The notes under the pieces are model-generated. The model worked only from the letters and a program-made list of their open reading frames with translations. It did no database searches and was not told where the DNA came from. Positions 1 to 7,434 of a stretch of 43,211 bases of DNA are shown in pieces. The stretch comes from Firmicutes bacterium TM09-10 (lineage in GTDB: Bacteria; Bacillota; Clostridia; Lachnospirales; Lachnospiraceae): assembly GCA_003481005.1 (NCBI GenBank), contig QUKC01000022.1, forward strand, positions 1-43,211, in the 5' to 3' direction. A program made the translations under genes and the position numbers. How positions within the stretch are numbered: the stretch's first letter is position 1; every line of letters begins with the position of its first letter.

Positions 1-50
1 GATACGAAAGAGGATTTCAGTGTTCAGTTTTGAAGGTATGAAAAAAGGAA

Positions 51-75
51 GACAGGTGAAGAGCCTGTCTTTTTT
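51..75 (+). terminator. Rho-independent terminator of an upstream transcript
   Basis: A 6-bp stem (GACAGG at 51-56 with CCTGTC at 64-69) and a 7-nt loop are followed by six T residues. It probably ends a gene or RNA lying left of the window. Nothing in positions 1-50 can be identified as a gene. Confidence 0.75.
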
Positions 76-90
76 GGTATCCCAGTTCAC

Positions 91-150
91 TCGTGGGACC
101 CAACAGGCAGATTCGTGCTTGCACGAAAATCTGCCTGCTGGGTTCCACGA
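91..150. repeat. Long imperfect palindrome (about 27-bp stem)
   Basis: The left arm 91-118 pairs with 121-150 across a TT loop. The only defects are an extra AA in the right arm at about 128-129 and two wobble or mismatch positions. No T-run follows, so it is not a standard terminator. It sits between the terminator at 51-75 and the promoter at 348-376, in DNA that no recognised transcript covers. Its role is unknown; it could be a palindromic repeat unit or a structured RNA or DNA element. Confidence 0.7.
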
Positions 151-152
151 AG

Positions 153-315
153 GAAGCGCCGCTTCATGAGCAAAAGGAGCTGCGAAGCAGCGGAAAGCAT
201 CGAAGATGCGAGTTTGCGAATGGCGCGTGTGAACGGACGGCGAATGCAAAAACGCTCCGTAAGGATCGCACTGCGTCGGAAAGAAAGGATGTCGCTTTCG
301 CGACCCGACGGTGCG
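153..315. repeat. Run of short stable hairpins in a gene-free region
   Basis: Several short inverted repeats follow one another: 153-165 (5-bp stem, GCC loop), 179-191 (5-bp stem, GAA loop), 197-209 (5-bp stem, GAA loop), and a compound hairpin 267-315 in which CGCAC and CGTCGG pair with CCGACG and GTGCG around an inner hairpin at 291-304. The core at 182-188 is GCGAAGC, known as an exceptionally stable DNA mini-hairpin. The + strand is purine rich. Open frames crossing this stretch look accidental: they have no ribosome binding site and a low-complexity composition. Together with 91-150 this accounts for most of the first 411 bases, which hold no gene. Confidence 0.5.
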
Positions 316-347
316 TATTGTTTTTTGCACAGGGCCGTACCTTTTTC

Positions 348-376
348 TTTACAGGGTACATTCAGAATGATAAAAT
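348..376 (+). promoter_or_regulatory. Sigma-A-type promoter of the DUF3048 gene
   Basis: TTTACA at 348-353 and TAAAAT at 371-376 are separated by 17 bp, and the start codon lies 36 nt further on. A short inverted repeat (GTACC 337-341 with GGTAC 355-359) straddles the -35 element. Confidence 0.5.
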
Positions 377-411
377 GTAAGGAAAGAAATTATAGCAGAG
401 AGGTATTTTAT

Positions 412-1434
412 ATGAACAAGAGATGTTTATCTATGACTGCAGTTTTTACTGCTGCAGCACTGTTGTTTGCTCCGCTTTCTGGGATCGAGGCACAGGCGGC
501 TCCGACCGCTGCAGCGCAGGCAGCCTATGCGTCTGAACTGACGGGCCTTCCGACGAGCATAGCGCTGCAGACACAGCGTCCGGTTGCGGTTATGATCGAT
601 AATGATACGAAAGCACTGCCGCATTACGGGCTTTCGGAAGCGGATGTCGTTTATGAGATGATGAACTCGACTGCAAATAAGCGAGTTACCAGACTGATGG
701 CGATTTATAAGGATTGGCAGAATGTCGGTCAGATCGGTAATGTCCGTTCCACAAGACCGACGAATATTTTGCTTGCTTCGGAATGGAATGCAATTCTGAT
801 TCATGATGGCGGACCGTTTTATAATAATCCGTATTTCAAGTCTACAGGGATTAGCCATTTATCCGGTGGCTTTAGCAGAGTGAAAAATGGCAAGGCGCAG
901 GAGTTTACCGAATATGTCCTTAAAAATGACATCGCAAAGCAGGTGACAACAGCCGCCATTCCTTCTACTTACACAAATCCGGCAGCGATGAACCACTGGA
1001 AGATTGGAGCGACGAATCTTTCTGCAAAGGCTGGCAACATTCCGGCAAATCTGGTGCAGTTAAACTGCTTCAGACTGACAAAACCGTATCTGTCCTACAA
1101 TGCAAAAACCGGTACCTATGATTATTACGAAAATAAAAAGCTTGCCAAAGATGGAGAGGATAAAAAAGCGCCTTCTTTTGCAAATGTTATTTTACAAAAC
1201 TGCACCTTTACCCAATATGATAAAAATGGCTATTTGATTTATAACGTGATCGGGCAGGGCGCAGGCTGGTATATTACCGGTGGAAAAGCGATCCCGATTA
1301 TGTGGGCAAAAGCAAGTGAGACCGGAATTACGCATTATTATGATTTATCCGGAGCAGAGATAACCTTAAATCCTGGTAAAACCTATATTGGCATCTGTCC
1401 TTCGGATGACTGGACAAGTGTAACAGTTTCCTGA
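412..1434 (+). CDS. Exported DUF3048 (YerB-like) protein
   Basis: A 340-residue protein. It begins with a typical signal peptide (charged MNKR, hydrophobic run to about residue 20, Ala-rich cleavage region), so it is probably secreted or anchored outside the membrane. The mature part carries the DUF3048 signature of the Bacillus YerB family: RPVAVMIDND near residue 60, a GLSEADVVYE segment, then VRSTRP and IHDGG. No enzymatic activity is established for the family. A longer in-frame reading from 115 runs through the structured leader and was not used: the ATG at 412 has a GAGAGG ribosome binding site eight bases upstream and begins exactly at the signal peptide. It appears to be a single-gene transcript, with a promoter at 348-376 and a terminator at 1477-1525. 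Confidence 0.85.
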   Translation: MNKRCLSMTAVFTAAALLFAPLSGIEAQAAPTAAAQAAYASELTGLPTSIALQTQRPVAVMIDNDTKALPHYGLSEADVVYEMMNSTANKRVTRLMAIYKDWQNVGQIGNVRSTRPTNILLASEWNAILIHDGGPFYNNPYFKSTGISHLSGGFSRVKNGKAQEFTEYVLKNDIAKQVTTAAIPSTYTNPAAMNHWKIGATNLSAKAGNIPANLVQLNCFRLTKPYLSYNAKTGTYDYYENKKLAKDGEDKKAPSFANVILQNCTFTQYDKNGYLIYNVIGQGAGWYITGGKAIPIMWAKASETGITHYYDLSGAEITLNPGKTYIGICPSDDWTSVTVS

Positions 1435-1476
1435 GTACAAACAACAGAACACGCGTTCCGCTGAGGGATAAAAAAG

Positions 1477-1525
1477 AGCGCGGATTTTACGGATGCAGAA
1501 ATGTTCGTAAAATTTGCGCTTTTTT
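1477..1525 (+). terminator. Terminator after the DUF3048 gene
   Basis: A 15-bp stem (1477-1491 with 1506-1520, two G-T pairs) and a 14-nt loop are followed by a T-run to 1525. A-residues before the stem could let it act in both directions. Its 3' arm and T-run also belong to the next palindrome at 1516-1586. Confidence 0.85.
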
Positions 1526-1586
1526 GTGCTAAACAATAGAATGCACGCTCTGCGAGCATTCTATTGTCATGAACTAAAAAAAGCGC
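1516..1586. repeat. Palindrome nested on the preceding terminator
   Basis: The terminator's 3' arm and U-tract (GCGCTTTTTT, 1516-1525) pair with AAAAAAGCGC at 1577-1586. An inner perfect 12-bp stem (1533-1544 with 1556-1567) closes an 11-nt loop. Forming this structure would compete with the terminator hairpin. Similar arrangements occur at 25945-25986 and at the right end of the window. Confidence 0.65.
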
Positions 1587-1623
1587 GAGATGCGGTTTAT
1601 GAAAAAGACGAGGAGGAAAGGAC

Positions 1624-2385
1624 ATGCCGAATATCGATTGGAATGCTTCCGATTACCAGAAACATTTTTCGTTTGTACCCTCCTATGGGGAATCTGTGAT
1701 GGAGCTGTTGACAAAGCCAGAGGGAGCTTTCGTGGTTGATCTTGGCTGCGGAAACGGGATGCTGACCAAAAAGCTCGCAGAAAAAGGCTATCACGTATTG
1801 GGAGTAGACGATTCAGAAACGATGCTGAGGCTGGCAGAAAAAAACTGCTCCGGGATTTCTTTTCAGAAAGGAAATGCGGTTGACTTTTCTCTGAAACAGA
1901 AGGCGGATGCGATTTTTTCCAATGCGGTGCTTCACTGGATTGATGCAAAAGACCAGCAGAAGATGCTCGACAATATCTGTCATCAGCTTGTGCTCGGCGG
2001 TGAGTTTGTCTGCGAATTTGGCGGTTATGGCTGTGCGGAGCAGGTGCACAGCATGCTGGAAAAATGTTTTGCAGCCCACGGTATGACCTATCCGCGTGTG
2101 TTTTATTTTCCGACGATTGGAACGTATGCCCCGATGTTGGAGCAGGCAGGATTTCGGGTAGAATATGCGAGCCTCTTTGATCGTCCGACGGTGCAGGAGG
2201 GAAGAGATGGTCTGGCAGACTGGATTTCCATGTTTGTCAAAACGCCGTTTCTTGGTATGGACGATTCTCTGAAAAAAGAAATCATCTGGGAAACGATCGA
2301 GAAACTGCGGGATACACTCTGGCAGGAGGATCACTGGTTCGTAGATTATGTACGGATACGGTTTCGGGCAGTGCGGGTGAAATAG
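1624..2385 (+). CDS. Class I SAM-dependent methyltransferase
   Basis: A 253-residue cytosolic protein with the Rossmann SAM-binding motif I VVDLGCGNG at about residues 37-45, the acidic end of strand 2 in GVDDSE, and a motif-IV-like AIFSNAVLHW segment. The overall pattern matches the trans-aconitate 2-methyltransferase / Methyltransf_11 group, but the methyl acceptor cannot be told from sequence. The start is supported by AGGAGG about eight bases upstream. It lies 22-70 bp ahead of a HAD phosphatase on the same strand, possibly in one transcript, and ahead of the fatty-acid operon, from which a terminator at 3281 separates it. Confidence 0.8.
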   Translation: MPNIDWNASDYQKHFSFVPSYGESVMELLTKPEGAFVVDLGCGNGMLTKKLAEKGYHVLGVDDSETMLRLAEKNCSGISFQKGNAVDFSLKQKADAIFSNAVLHWIDAKDQQKMLDNICHQLVLGGEFVCEFGGYGCAEQVHSMLEKCFAAHGMTYPRVFYFPTIGTYAPMLEQAGFRVEYASLFDRPTVQEGRDGLADWISMFVKTPFLGMDDSLKKEIIWETIEKLRDTLWQEDHWFVDYVRIRFRAVRVK

Positions 2386-2455
2386 CGAAGACTTAACAGT
2401 AACGCGTATGGCACAGATGGAACTGACAGGAAAAAAGAGAGGCAAAAGCAGGGAA

Positions 2456-3256
2456 ATGGCGATCAAATATATTTTTGCGGATGTCGATGGGACCCTTGGA
2501 ATCGGCGGCATTGGAATCCCGGAGAAAAACCGACTGGCGATTCGGAAATATGTTGAAGAAGGCGGTAGCTTCGGTGTATGCACAGGACGTTCACCGGACA
2601 GTGTGAAGGGCTTTATTGGTGACCTTCCGATCAATACATTGAGTGTGGTAAATGGCGGCTGTGCACTCTACGATTTTCAGAAAGGCGAATACTTAGATGA
2701 ACTTTGCGTGGAAGAAGACGCTTTGCAGTTTGCTTTTTCTATGAAAAAAGAATTGAAGCAGTTCACAGAGTGCAGAATCGTCATTGTGAATCGTACGAAC
2801 TATTGGCAGGTGAAGACAAAAGAGGATCAGACTGCCTGCCAGCAGCAAAATAGCTACCCGATCGCTTTGCTGGAGCAGATCGAGAAGCCCTGGTATCGGA
2901 TCATTTTATGCGTATCGGCGCAGGATGGAATAAAATGCGCAGAATTTGTCAGAAGTCATAAGCCGGATGGCGTCAGAATCGAGCATACGGAGGATACTCT
3001 GGTAGAGATTATGAACGAAGCATCAGGAAAGGGAGATGCACTCAGACGTGCCTGCAGGTATCTTGGAGGAACTGCAGAGGAAGCCGCGTTTATCGGAGAT
3101 TTTTTTAACGATATAGGAGCGCTGAAGGCAGTAGGGCTTTCTGCCTGCGTAAAAAATGCGCCCCAGGAGGTAAAGAGCTGCTGTGATATGGTCCTTTCGG
3201 ACTGCATGGACGGAGCAGTGGCGGAATTTATTGAACGGGTGCAGAAAATAATATAG
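2456..3256 (+). CDS. HAD-superfamily phosphatase, Cof type
   Basis: A 266-residue protein of the Cof/IIB class of haloacid dehalogenase hydrolases, which dephosphorylate sugar phosphates, FMN or similar small molecules. Motif I is FADVDGTLG near the N-terminus (nucleophile and acid Asp pair), motif II is CTGRS, and motif IV is IGDFFNDIGAL. A cap domain fills the middle. The frame extends to an ATG at 2408, but that start has no ribosome binding site and would put 16 charged residues before the first strand, so 2456 is preferred with moderate certainty. The substrate is not predictable. It is followed directly by a terminator. Confidence 0.82.
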   Translation: MAIKYIFADVDGTLGIGGIGIPEKNRLAIRKYVEEGGSFGVCTGRSPDSVKGFIGDLPINTLSVVNGGCALYDFQKGEYLDELCVEEDALQFAFSMKKELKQFTECRIVIVNRTNYWQVKTKEDQTACQQQNSYPIALLEQIEKPWYRIILCVSAQDGIKCAEFVRSHKPDGVRIEHTEDTLVEIMNEASGKGDALRRACRYLGGTAEEAAFIGDFFNDIGALKAVGLSACVKNAPQEVKSCCDMVLSDCMDGAVAEFIERVQKII

Positions 3257-3280
3257 AAAACGAACATATTCAACGAATCA

Positions 3281-3317
3281 GACCCGCGTGCATAACAGAT
3301 ATGCACTCGGGTCTTTT
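3281..3317 (+). terminator. Terminator between the HAD gene and the fab operon
   Basis: A 13-base arm GACCCGCGTGCAT at 3281-3293 pairs with 3301-3313 (one mismatch) around a 7-nt loop and is followed by TTTTT. A small TTGGC/GCCAA inverted repeat (3317-3330) follows directly. The terminator isolates the fatty-acid operon from upstream transcription. Confidence 0.85.
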
Positions 3318-3337
3318 TGGCTTATGCCAAATGGAAG

Positions 3338-3366
3338 TTGACATTTTGTCTTTTTTTGTAAATTGT
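3338..3366 (+). promoter_or_regulatory. Probable promoter of the fatty-acid operon
   Basis: A perfect -35 TTGACA lies at 3338-3343. The best -10 candidates are TAAATT at 3359-3364 (15-bp spacer) or AATTGT at 3361-3366 (17-bp spacer). Both are imperfect, which would fit a regulated promoter. It lies about 100 bp upstream of fabH and after a terminator. Confidence 0.5.
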
Positions 3367-3375
3367 ATTCCAATT
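3361..3375. promoter_or_regulatory. Inverted repeat overlapping the fab promoter -10
   Basis: AATTG-TATTC-CAATT is a perfect 5-bp dyad with a 5-bp spacer that overlaps the -10 region. The position is right for a repressor operator. The TetR-family protein encoded at the end of the operon is one candidate ligand. It does not match the FapR consensus. The regulatory role is inferred from position only. Confidence 0.35.
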
Positions 3376-3461
3376 CCGTTTTGGGTAAGATAGGGGACGA
3401 AACGAAAACAGAAAGGACATTCCGTCATTGCTGTTGCAGCTTGGACGGGATAAAAGAGACA

Positions 3462-4445
3462 ATGGCAGTCGAGATCAGAGGAACCGGTTCCTACATACCG
3501 GAAAAAATTGTGGAAAACCGGGAACTGGAGCAGATGGTTGAGACGACAGATGTATGGATTCGGGAGCGAACTGGAATTTGCAGAAGACATATCGCTGAGA
3601 AAGAAACTGTGGTCGATATGGGAACCCGGGCAGCTGTGCAGGCCTTGCAGCATTCCGGGATTTCAGCACAGGAAATCGATCTGCTGATTGTTTCAACACT
3701 TTCTGCGGAAACAGTAATGCCATCGGTATCCTGCCGGATTCAGGAACGTATCGGAGCGGTACGGGCAGTCTGCTTTGATTTAAATGCAGCATGCAGTGGA
3801 TTTTTACTGGCATATCAGAGTGCAGAAGCATATCTGGAAAGCGGAGCTTACAAAACAGCCCTGATTATTGGCAGCGAGCGTCTGTCCAATATCATTGACT
3901 GGAAAGATCGAAACAGCTGTATTTTATTTGGAGACGGAGCCGGAGCAGTTGTTCTGACCTGCACAGAAAAAAAGGGATATCGGTTCATATCCCATTCAGA
4001 TGGAAGCATGGGAAATGCACTAATGCTGGAACATCACTATGACAGAAATCTGGAGACAAAGCAGCATAGACTCAGCCTGGAACAGGGTGCTGCATCAAAG
4101 GTCTGTATGGATGGGCAGGCAGTATTCCGGTTTGCAGTGCGCAGAGTACCGCAGGTGATTGAGGAGGTACTTTGTATCAATGGACTTTCCAGAGAAAAAA
4201 TTGACTGCTATGTTTTGCATCAGGCAAATCAAAGGATTGTGGAGGCAGTGGCAAAGCGTCTGAAGGAGCCTCTGGAAAAATTCCCCATGAATCTGCAGAA
4301 TTATGGGAATACGTCATCTGCAAGTATTCCGATTCTTTTAAACGAACTGGATCAGTCAAAAAGGCTGAAAAAAGGAGACAGAATTGTAATGGCAGGCTTT
4401 GGCGGTGGACTGACCTGGGGTGCATCTATCGCAGAATGGATTTAA
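3462..4445 (+). CDS. fabH: Beta-ketoacyl-ACP synthase III
   Basis: A 327-residue enzyme that condenses a starter acyl-CoA with malonyl-ACP and so begins each fatty-acid chain. The full Cys-His-Asn triad is visible: Cys111 in LNAACSGF, His253 in VLHQANQR and Asn283 in NYGNTSSAS. Length is normal for the family. The frame stays open to 3363, but the upstream residues are Cys-rich and unlike FabH; MAVEIRGTGSYIP is the standard N-terminus, so the ATG at 3462 is chosen even though only a weak AGAG lies before it. It is the first gene of the fatty-acid operon, 25 bp before acpP. Confidence 0.96.
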   Translation: MAVEIRGTGSYIPEKIVENRELEQMVETTDVWIRERTGICRRHIAEKETVVDMGTRAAVQALQHSGISAQEIDLLIVSTLSAETVMPSVSCRIQERIGAVRAVCFDLNAACSGFLLAYQSAEAYLESGAYKTALIIGSERLSNIIDWKDRNSCILFGDGAGAVVLTCTEKKGYRFISHSDGSMGNALMLEHHYDRNLETKQHRLSLEQGAASKVCMDGQAVFRFAVRRVPQVIEEVLCINGLSREKIDCYVLHQANQRIVEAVAKRLKEPLEKFPMNLQNYGNTSSASIPILLNELDQSKRLKKGDRIVMAGFGGGLTWGASIAEWI

Positions 4446-4470
4446 AAAGATAAAAAGGAGATTTTTTATT

Positions 4471-4698
4471 ATGTTTGAAGAAATTAAAGCAATTGTAGCA
4501 GAAAACCTTGGAGCAGATAAAGCTTCTATTACACCGGAAACCTCTTTTTCAGAGGATCTGAAGGCAGATTCCCTGGATCTGTTTGAAATGGTAATGGCAT
4601 TTGAAGAGCATTTTGGAGTTGATATTCCGGCAGAGGATCTGGAACAGTTGAAAACAGTCGGTGATGTCATGAGCTATGTAGAAAGCCATAAAGCATAA
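4471..4698 (+). CDS. acpP: Acyl carrier protein
   Basis: A 75-residue acidic ACP that carries growing acyl chains on a phosphopantetheine arm. The attachment serine is Ser34 in KADSLDLFEM, the classic DSL motif. The start at 4471 has AAGGAG ten bases upstream and gives a normal ACP; a longer reading from 4420 overlaps fabH and was rejected. It sits between fabH and fabK, as expected for a co-transcribed carrier. Holo-ACP synthase is not in this window. Confidence 0.97.
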   Translation: MFEEIKAIVAENLGADKASITPETSFSEDLKADSLDLFEMVMAFEEHFGVDIPAEDLEQLKTVGDVMSYVESHKA

Positions 4699-4716
4699 GC
4701 GGAGGACAAAAACAGG

Positions 4717-5646
4717 ATGCAGACAAGAGTAACCGGATTGTTAAAAACAGAATATCCCATTATTCAGGGTGGAATGGCCTGGGTGGCGGATTATCATCTT
4801 GCGGCAGCGGTATCAAATGGCGGAGGACTGGGAATGATCGGCGCAGCGAATGCACCGGCAGAATGGGTTGCAGAGCAGATCAGAGAGGTCAGAAAACGGA
4901 CGGACAGACCCTTTGGTGTCAATATCATGCTGATGAGCCCCCACGCAGATGAAGTAGCGCGGACAGTGGCGCGGGAACGTGTGCCGGTTGTTACAACAGG
5001 TGCGGGAAATCCGGAACAATACATGACGCTTTGGAAAGAAAAGGATATTCGGGTCATTCCGGTTATTGCATCTGTTGCAATGGCAAAAAGGATGGAAAAG
5101 TGCGGAGCAGATGCAGTTGTGGCAGAGGGCTATGAGTCTGGCGGGCATGTCGGAGAAAGTACGACAATGACCCTTGTCCCGCAGGTTTGTGATGCGGTGA
5201 ATATTCCTGTGATCGCGGCAGGAGGCATTGCAGACGGAAGAGGAATTGCAGCAGCCCTTATGCTTGGTGCGGAAGGCGTTCAGATGGGAACGCGTTTTGT
5301 GGTGACAAAGGAATGTCATATTCATCCGGCCTACAAAGAACGGATTTTAAAAGCAAAAGATATTGATACAAAGGTAACAGGAAGAAGCACGGGACATCCG
5401 GTCCGGGCTCTGCGCAATGATATGACGAAACGGTATCTGGAGCTGGAACAGGCGGGAGCTTCCATGGAAGAACTGGAATATCTTACACTCGGTGCATTAA
5501 GAAGAGCGGTGACGGAAGGCGATGTGTTAAACGGAAGCGTAATGGCCGGACAGATTGCAGGCATGATCCATGAAGAAACAGATTGCAGGACCTTGATCAG
5601 ACAGCTGATAGAGGATGCAGAAAAAAGGATGAAGGTATGGCGATAA
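4717..5646 (+). CDS. fabK: Enoyl-ACP reductase II (FMN-dependent)
   Basis: A 309-residue TIM-barrel flavoprotein that reduces trans-2-enoyl-ACP to acyl-ACP, the last step of each elongation cycle. The N-terminal IIQGGMAWVAD and the GGGLGMIGAAN segment, the central EGYESGGHVGE and IAAGGIADGRG phosphate-binding loop, and GVQMGTRFV match FabK and the nitronate monooxygenase superfamily. Position inside the operon supports FabK rather than a nitronate oxidase. No fabI is present. FabK enzymes are known to be insensitive to triclosan, so that property can be expected here. The gene overlaps fabD by 10 bp. Confidence 0.93.
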   Translation: MQTRVTGLLKTEYPIIQGGMAWVADYHLAAAVSNGGGLGMIGAANAPAEWVAEQIREVRKRTDRPFGVNIMLMSPHADEVARTVARERVPVVTTGAGNPEQYMTLWKEKDIRVIPVIASVAMAKRMEKCGADAVVAEGYESGGHVGESTTMTLVPQVCDAVNIPVIAAGGIADGRGIAAALMLGAEGVQMGTRFVVTKECHIHPAYKERILKAKDIDTKVTGRSTGHPVRALRNDMTKRYLELEQAGASMEELEYLTLGALRRAVTEGDVLNGSVMAGQIAGMIHEETDCRTLIRQLIEDAEKRMKVWR

Positions 5647-6575
5647 AAAAGAAAAAGGTAGCTTTTTTATATCCGGGGCAGGGAGCACAAATGCCTGGAA
5701 TGGGACTGGATTTTTATGAACAGAACAGTGCAGCTGCAGCAGTAGTGGATACAGCCCAAAGCGTACTGGATTTCGATGTGAAGTCCCTTTGCTTTGCGAA
5801 AAATGACCTGTTGAACAGAACGGAATATACACAGCCCTGTCTGGTCACATGTTGCTTGGCAATGACAGCGGCGATTCTGGAAACTGGGATTGCTCCGAAT
5901 ATGACAGCCGGATTGAGTCTTGGAGAATATGCAGCAATTGCAACAGCTGGTGCTATGGATATAAAAACGGCACTTCTCTTAGTCAGAAAGCGGGGGCTGT
6001 TGATGCAAAATGCAACAAAGGACGGATTTGGAGGGATGGCTGCGGTGCTCGGTCTGGAACCGGATGTATTGGAGGCACTCTTAAAAAATACGGATGCCGT
6101 TACGGTTGCAAATTATAACTGCCCGGGTCAGCAGGTGATAACCGGAGAGACACAGGCGCTTTTGGAAATGATACCAAGACTGAAGGAAAACGGTGCCAAA
6201 GTCATCCCTTTGAAGGTCAGCGGACCCTTCCATTCCCCGTTTATGAAGCCGGCAGGAGAAAAACTGGAACGGGAGCTGGAACAGGTGAGACTGTCAGAGC
6301 TTCAGATTCCGTATGTATCGAATGTATCGGCTCAGCCAATCACAAAAACAGAGCAGATCCGGTCCCTGCTTTCCCAGGGAGTTTATTCTCCTGTAAAGTG
6401 GGAGCAGAGCATGAGGACGATGCTTGCAGAAGGTGTAGAGTATTTTGTAGAGATCGGTCCGGGGCATACCCTGAGCACCTTGTTGAAAAAAATAAATGCA
6501 GGGGCAAAGATCTGTACGGTTTCTACCATGGAGGATCTTGTAAGAATGCAGGATTTTCTGAACGAAACGGTATAA
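5637..6575 (+). CDS. fabD: Malonyl-CoA:ACP transacylase
   Basis: A 312-residue enzyme that moves malonyl groups from CoA to ACP. The active serine is Ser94 in GLSLGEYAA and the partner histidine is His199 in SGPFHSPF; the N-terminal LYPGQGAQ is the usual oxyanion loop. The nucleophile motif reads GLSLGE rather than the common GHSLGE, a known variation. The ATG at 5637 starts within the last codons of fabK and has AAGG upstream, so translation is probably coupled. A reading from 5583 would lie inside fabK and was not used. Confidence 0.95.
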   Translation: MAIKKKKVAFLYPGQGAQMPGMGLDFYEQNSAAAAVVDTAQSVLDFDVKSLCFAKNDLLNRTEYTQPCLVTCCLAMTAAILETGIAPNMTAGLSLGEYAAIATAGAMDIKTALLLVRKRGLLMQNATKDGFGGMAAVLGLEPDVLEALLKNTDAVTVANYNCPGQQVITGETQALLEMIPRLKENGAKVIPLKVSGPFHSPFMKPAGEKLERELEQVRLSELQIPYVSNVSAQPITKTEQIRSLLSQGVYSPVKWEQSMRTMLAEGVEYFVEIGPGHTLSTLLKKINAGAKICTVSTMEDLVRMQDFLNETV

Positions 6576-6587
6576 AAGGAGAAAAGC

Positions 6588-7331
6588 TTGAAAATAACAG
6601 GAAAAGTTGCAGTAATAACCGGAGCATCCAGAGGAATCGGAAAAGCAACGGCGATCGAACTTGCCAAAAGAGGTGCCTTTGTGATCGTCAATTACAGGGG
6701 ATCGGAGGCGGCAGCACTTGAAACGGTTGCAGAAATAAAGTCTGCAGGCGGGGATGCAGTGTGCATGGCGTGGGATGTTTCTGATTATGCAGAGTGTGAA
6801 AAAAATATCAAACAGATCATAGATACATTTGGAAGAATCGATATCCTGGTCAATAATGCAGGCATAACAAGGGATGATCTCTTGATGAAACTGTCGGAGG
6901 AGGATTTTGATGCTGTGATTGCTGCAAATTTGAAAGGAACTTTTTGCATGCTGCATTTTGTTTCCCGTCAGATGCTTCGCCAAAGAAGCGGAAAGATCAT
7001 CAATCTTGCATCTGTAGTCGGAATTTGCGGGAATGCAGGACAGGTAAATTATGCGGCATCCAAGGCTGGTGTGATCGGTATGACAAAGAGTGCGGCAAAA
7101 GAGCTGGCTTCACGCAATATTACAGTGAATGCAGTTGCACCGGGATGGATTGAGACTGATATGACAAAAAATTTAAGCGATGCAGCCAGAGAACGAATGC
7201 TTTCTGCAATCCCATTGAAAAAACCTGGAACAGCAAAACAGGTGGCGGGGGTGATCGCGTTTCTGGCATCCGAAGACGCAGATTATATTACCGGTCAGGT
7301 ATTGCAGGTAGATGGCGGCATGCTGATGTAG
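6588..7331 (+). CDS. fabG: 3-oxoacyl-ACP reductase (TTG start)
   Basis: A 247-residue short-chain dehydrogenase that reduces 3-ketoacyl-ACP with NADPH. The cofactor loop TGASRGIGKA is at residues 11-20, NNAG at 89-92, and the catalytic Ser142, Tyr155 and Lys159 lie in NLASVVG and NYAASKAG. The start codon is TTG at 6588, preceded by AAAGGAG at a good distance; the encoded MKITGKVAVITGAS begins exactly where FabG proteins do. The rare start codon may reduce its translation relative to fabD, 12 bp upstream. Confidence 0.95.
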   Translation: MKITGKVAVITGASRGIGKATAIELAKRGAFVIVNYRGSEAAALETVAEIKSAGGDAVCMAWDVSDYAECEKNIKQIIDTFGRIDILVNNAGITRDDLLMKLSEEDFDAVIAANLKGTFCMLHFVSRQMLRQRSGKIINLASVVGICGNAGQVNYAASKAGVIGMTKSAAKELASRNITVNAVAPGWIETDMTKNLSDAARERMLSAIPLKKPGTAKQVAGVIAFLASEDADYITGQVLQVDGGMLM

Positions 7332-7434
7332 CAAAAAAAGCAGAAGCAAATCTGGCGCAAGACAGCTTTGAGATAGCAGCACAGGGAATTTTCAGGACAT
7401 GAGGAGCCTTATGAAAAAAAATACAGAGGAAAAA

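Noticed and set aside
1..50. Possible tail of an rRNA or tRNA operon before the first terminator
   Set aside because: The TTCAGTTTTGAAGGTA-like string recalls sequences flanking rRNA genes in Clostridia, but no part of a 5S, 16S, 23S or tRNA is visible, so no RNA gene is claimed.
93..380. 95-codon open frame and the long upstream extension of the DUF3048 frame through the same DNA
   Set aside because: No ribosome binding site, composition dominated by hairpin repeats, and no resemblance to a protein family; the signal peptide begins at 412.
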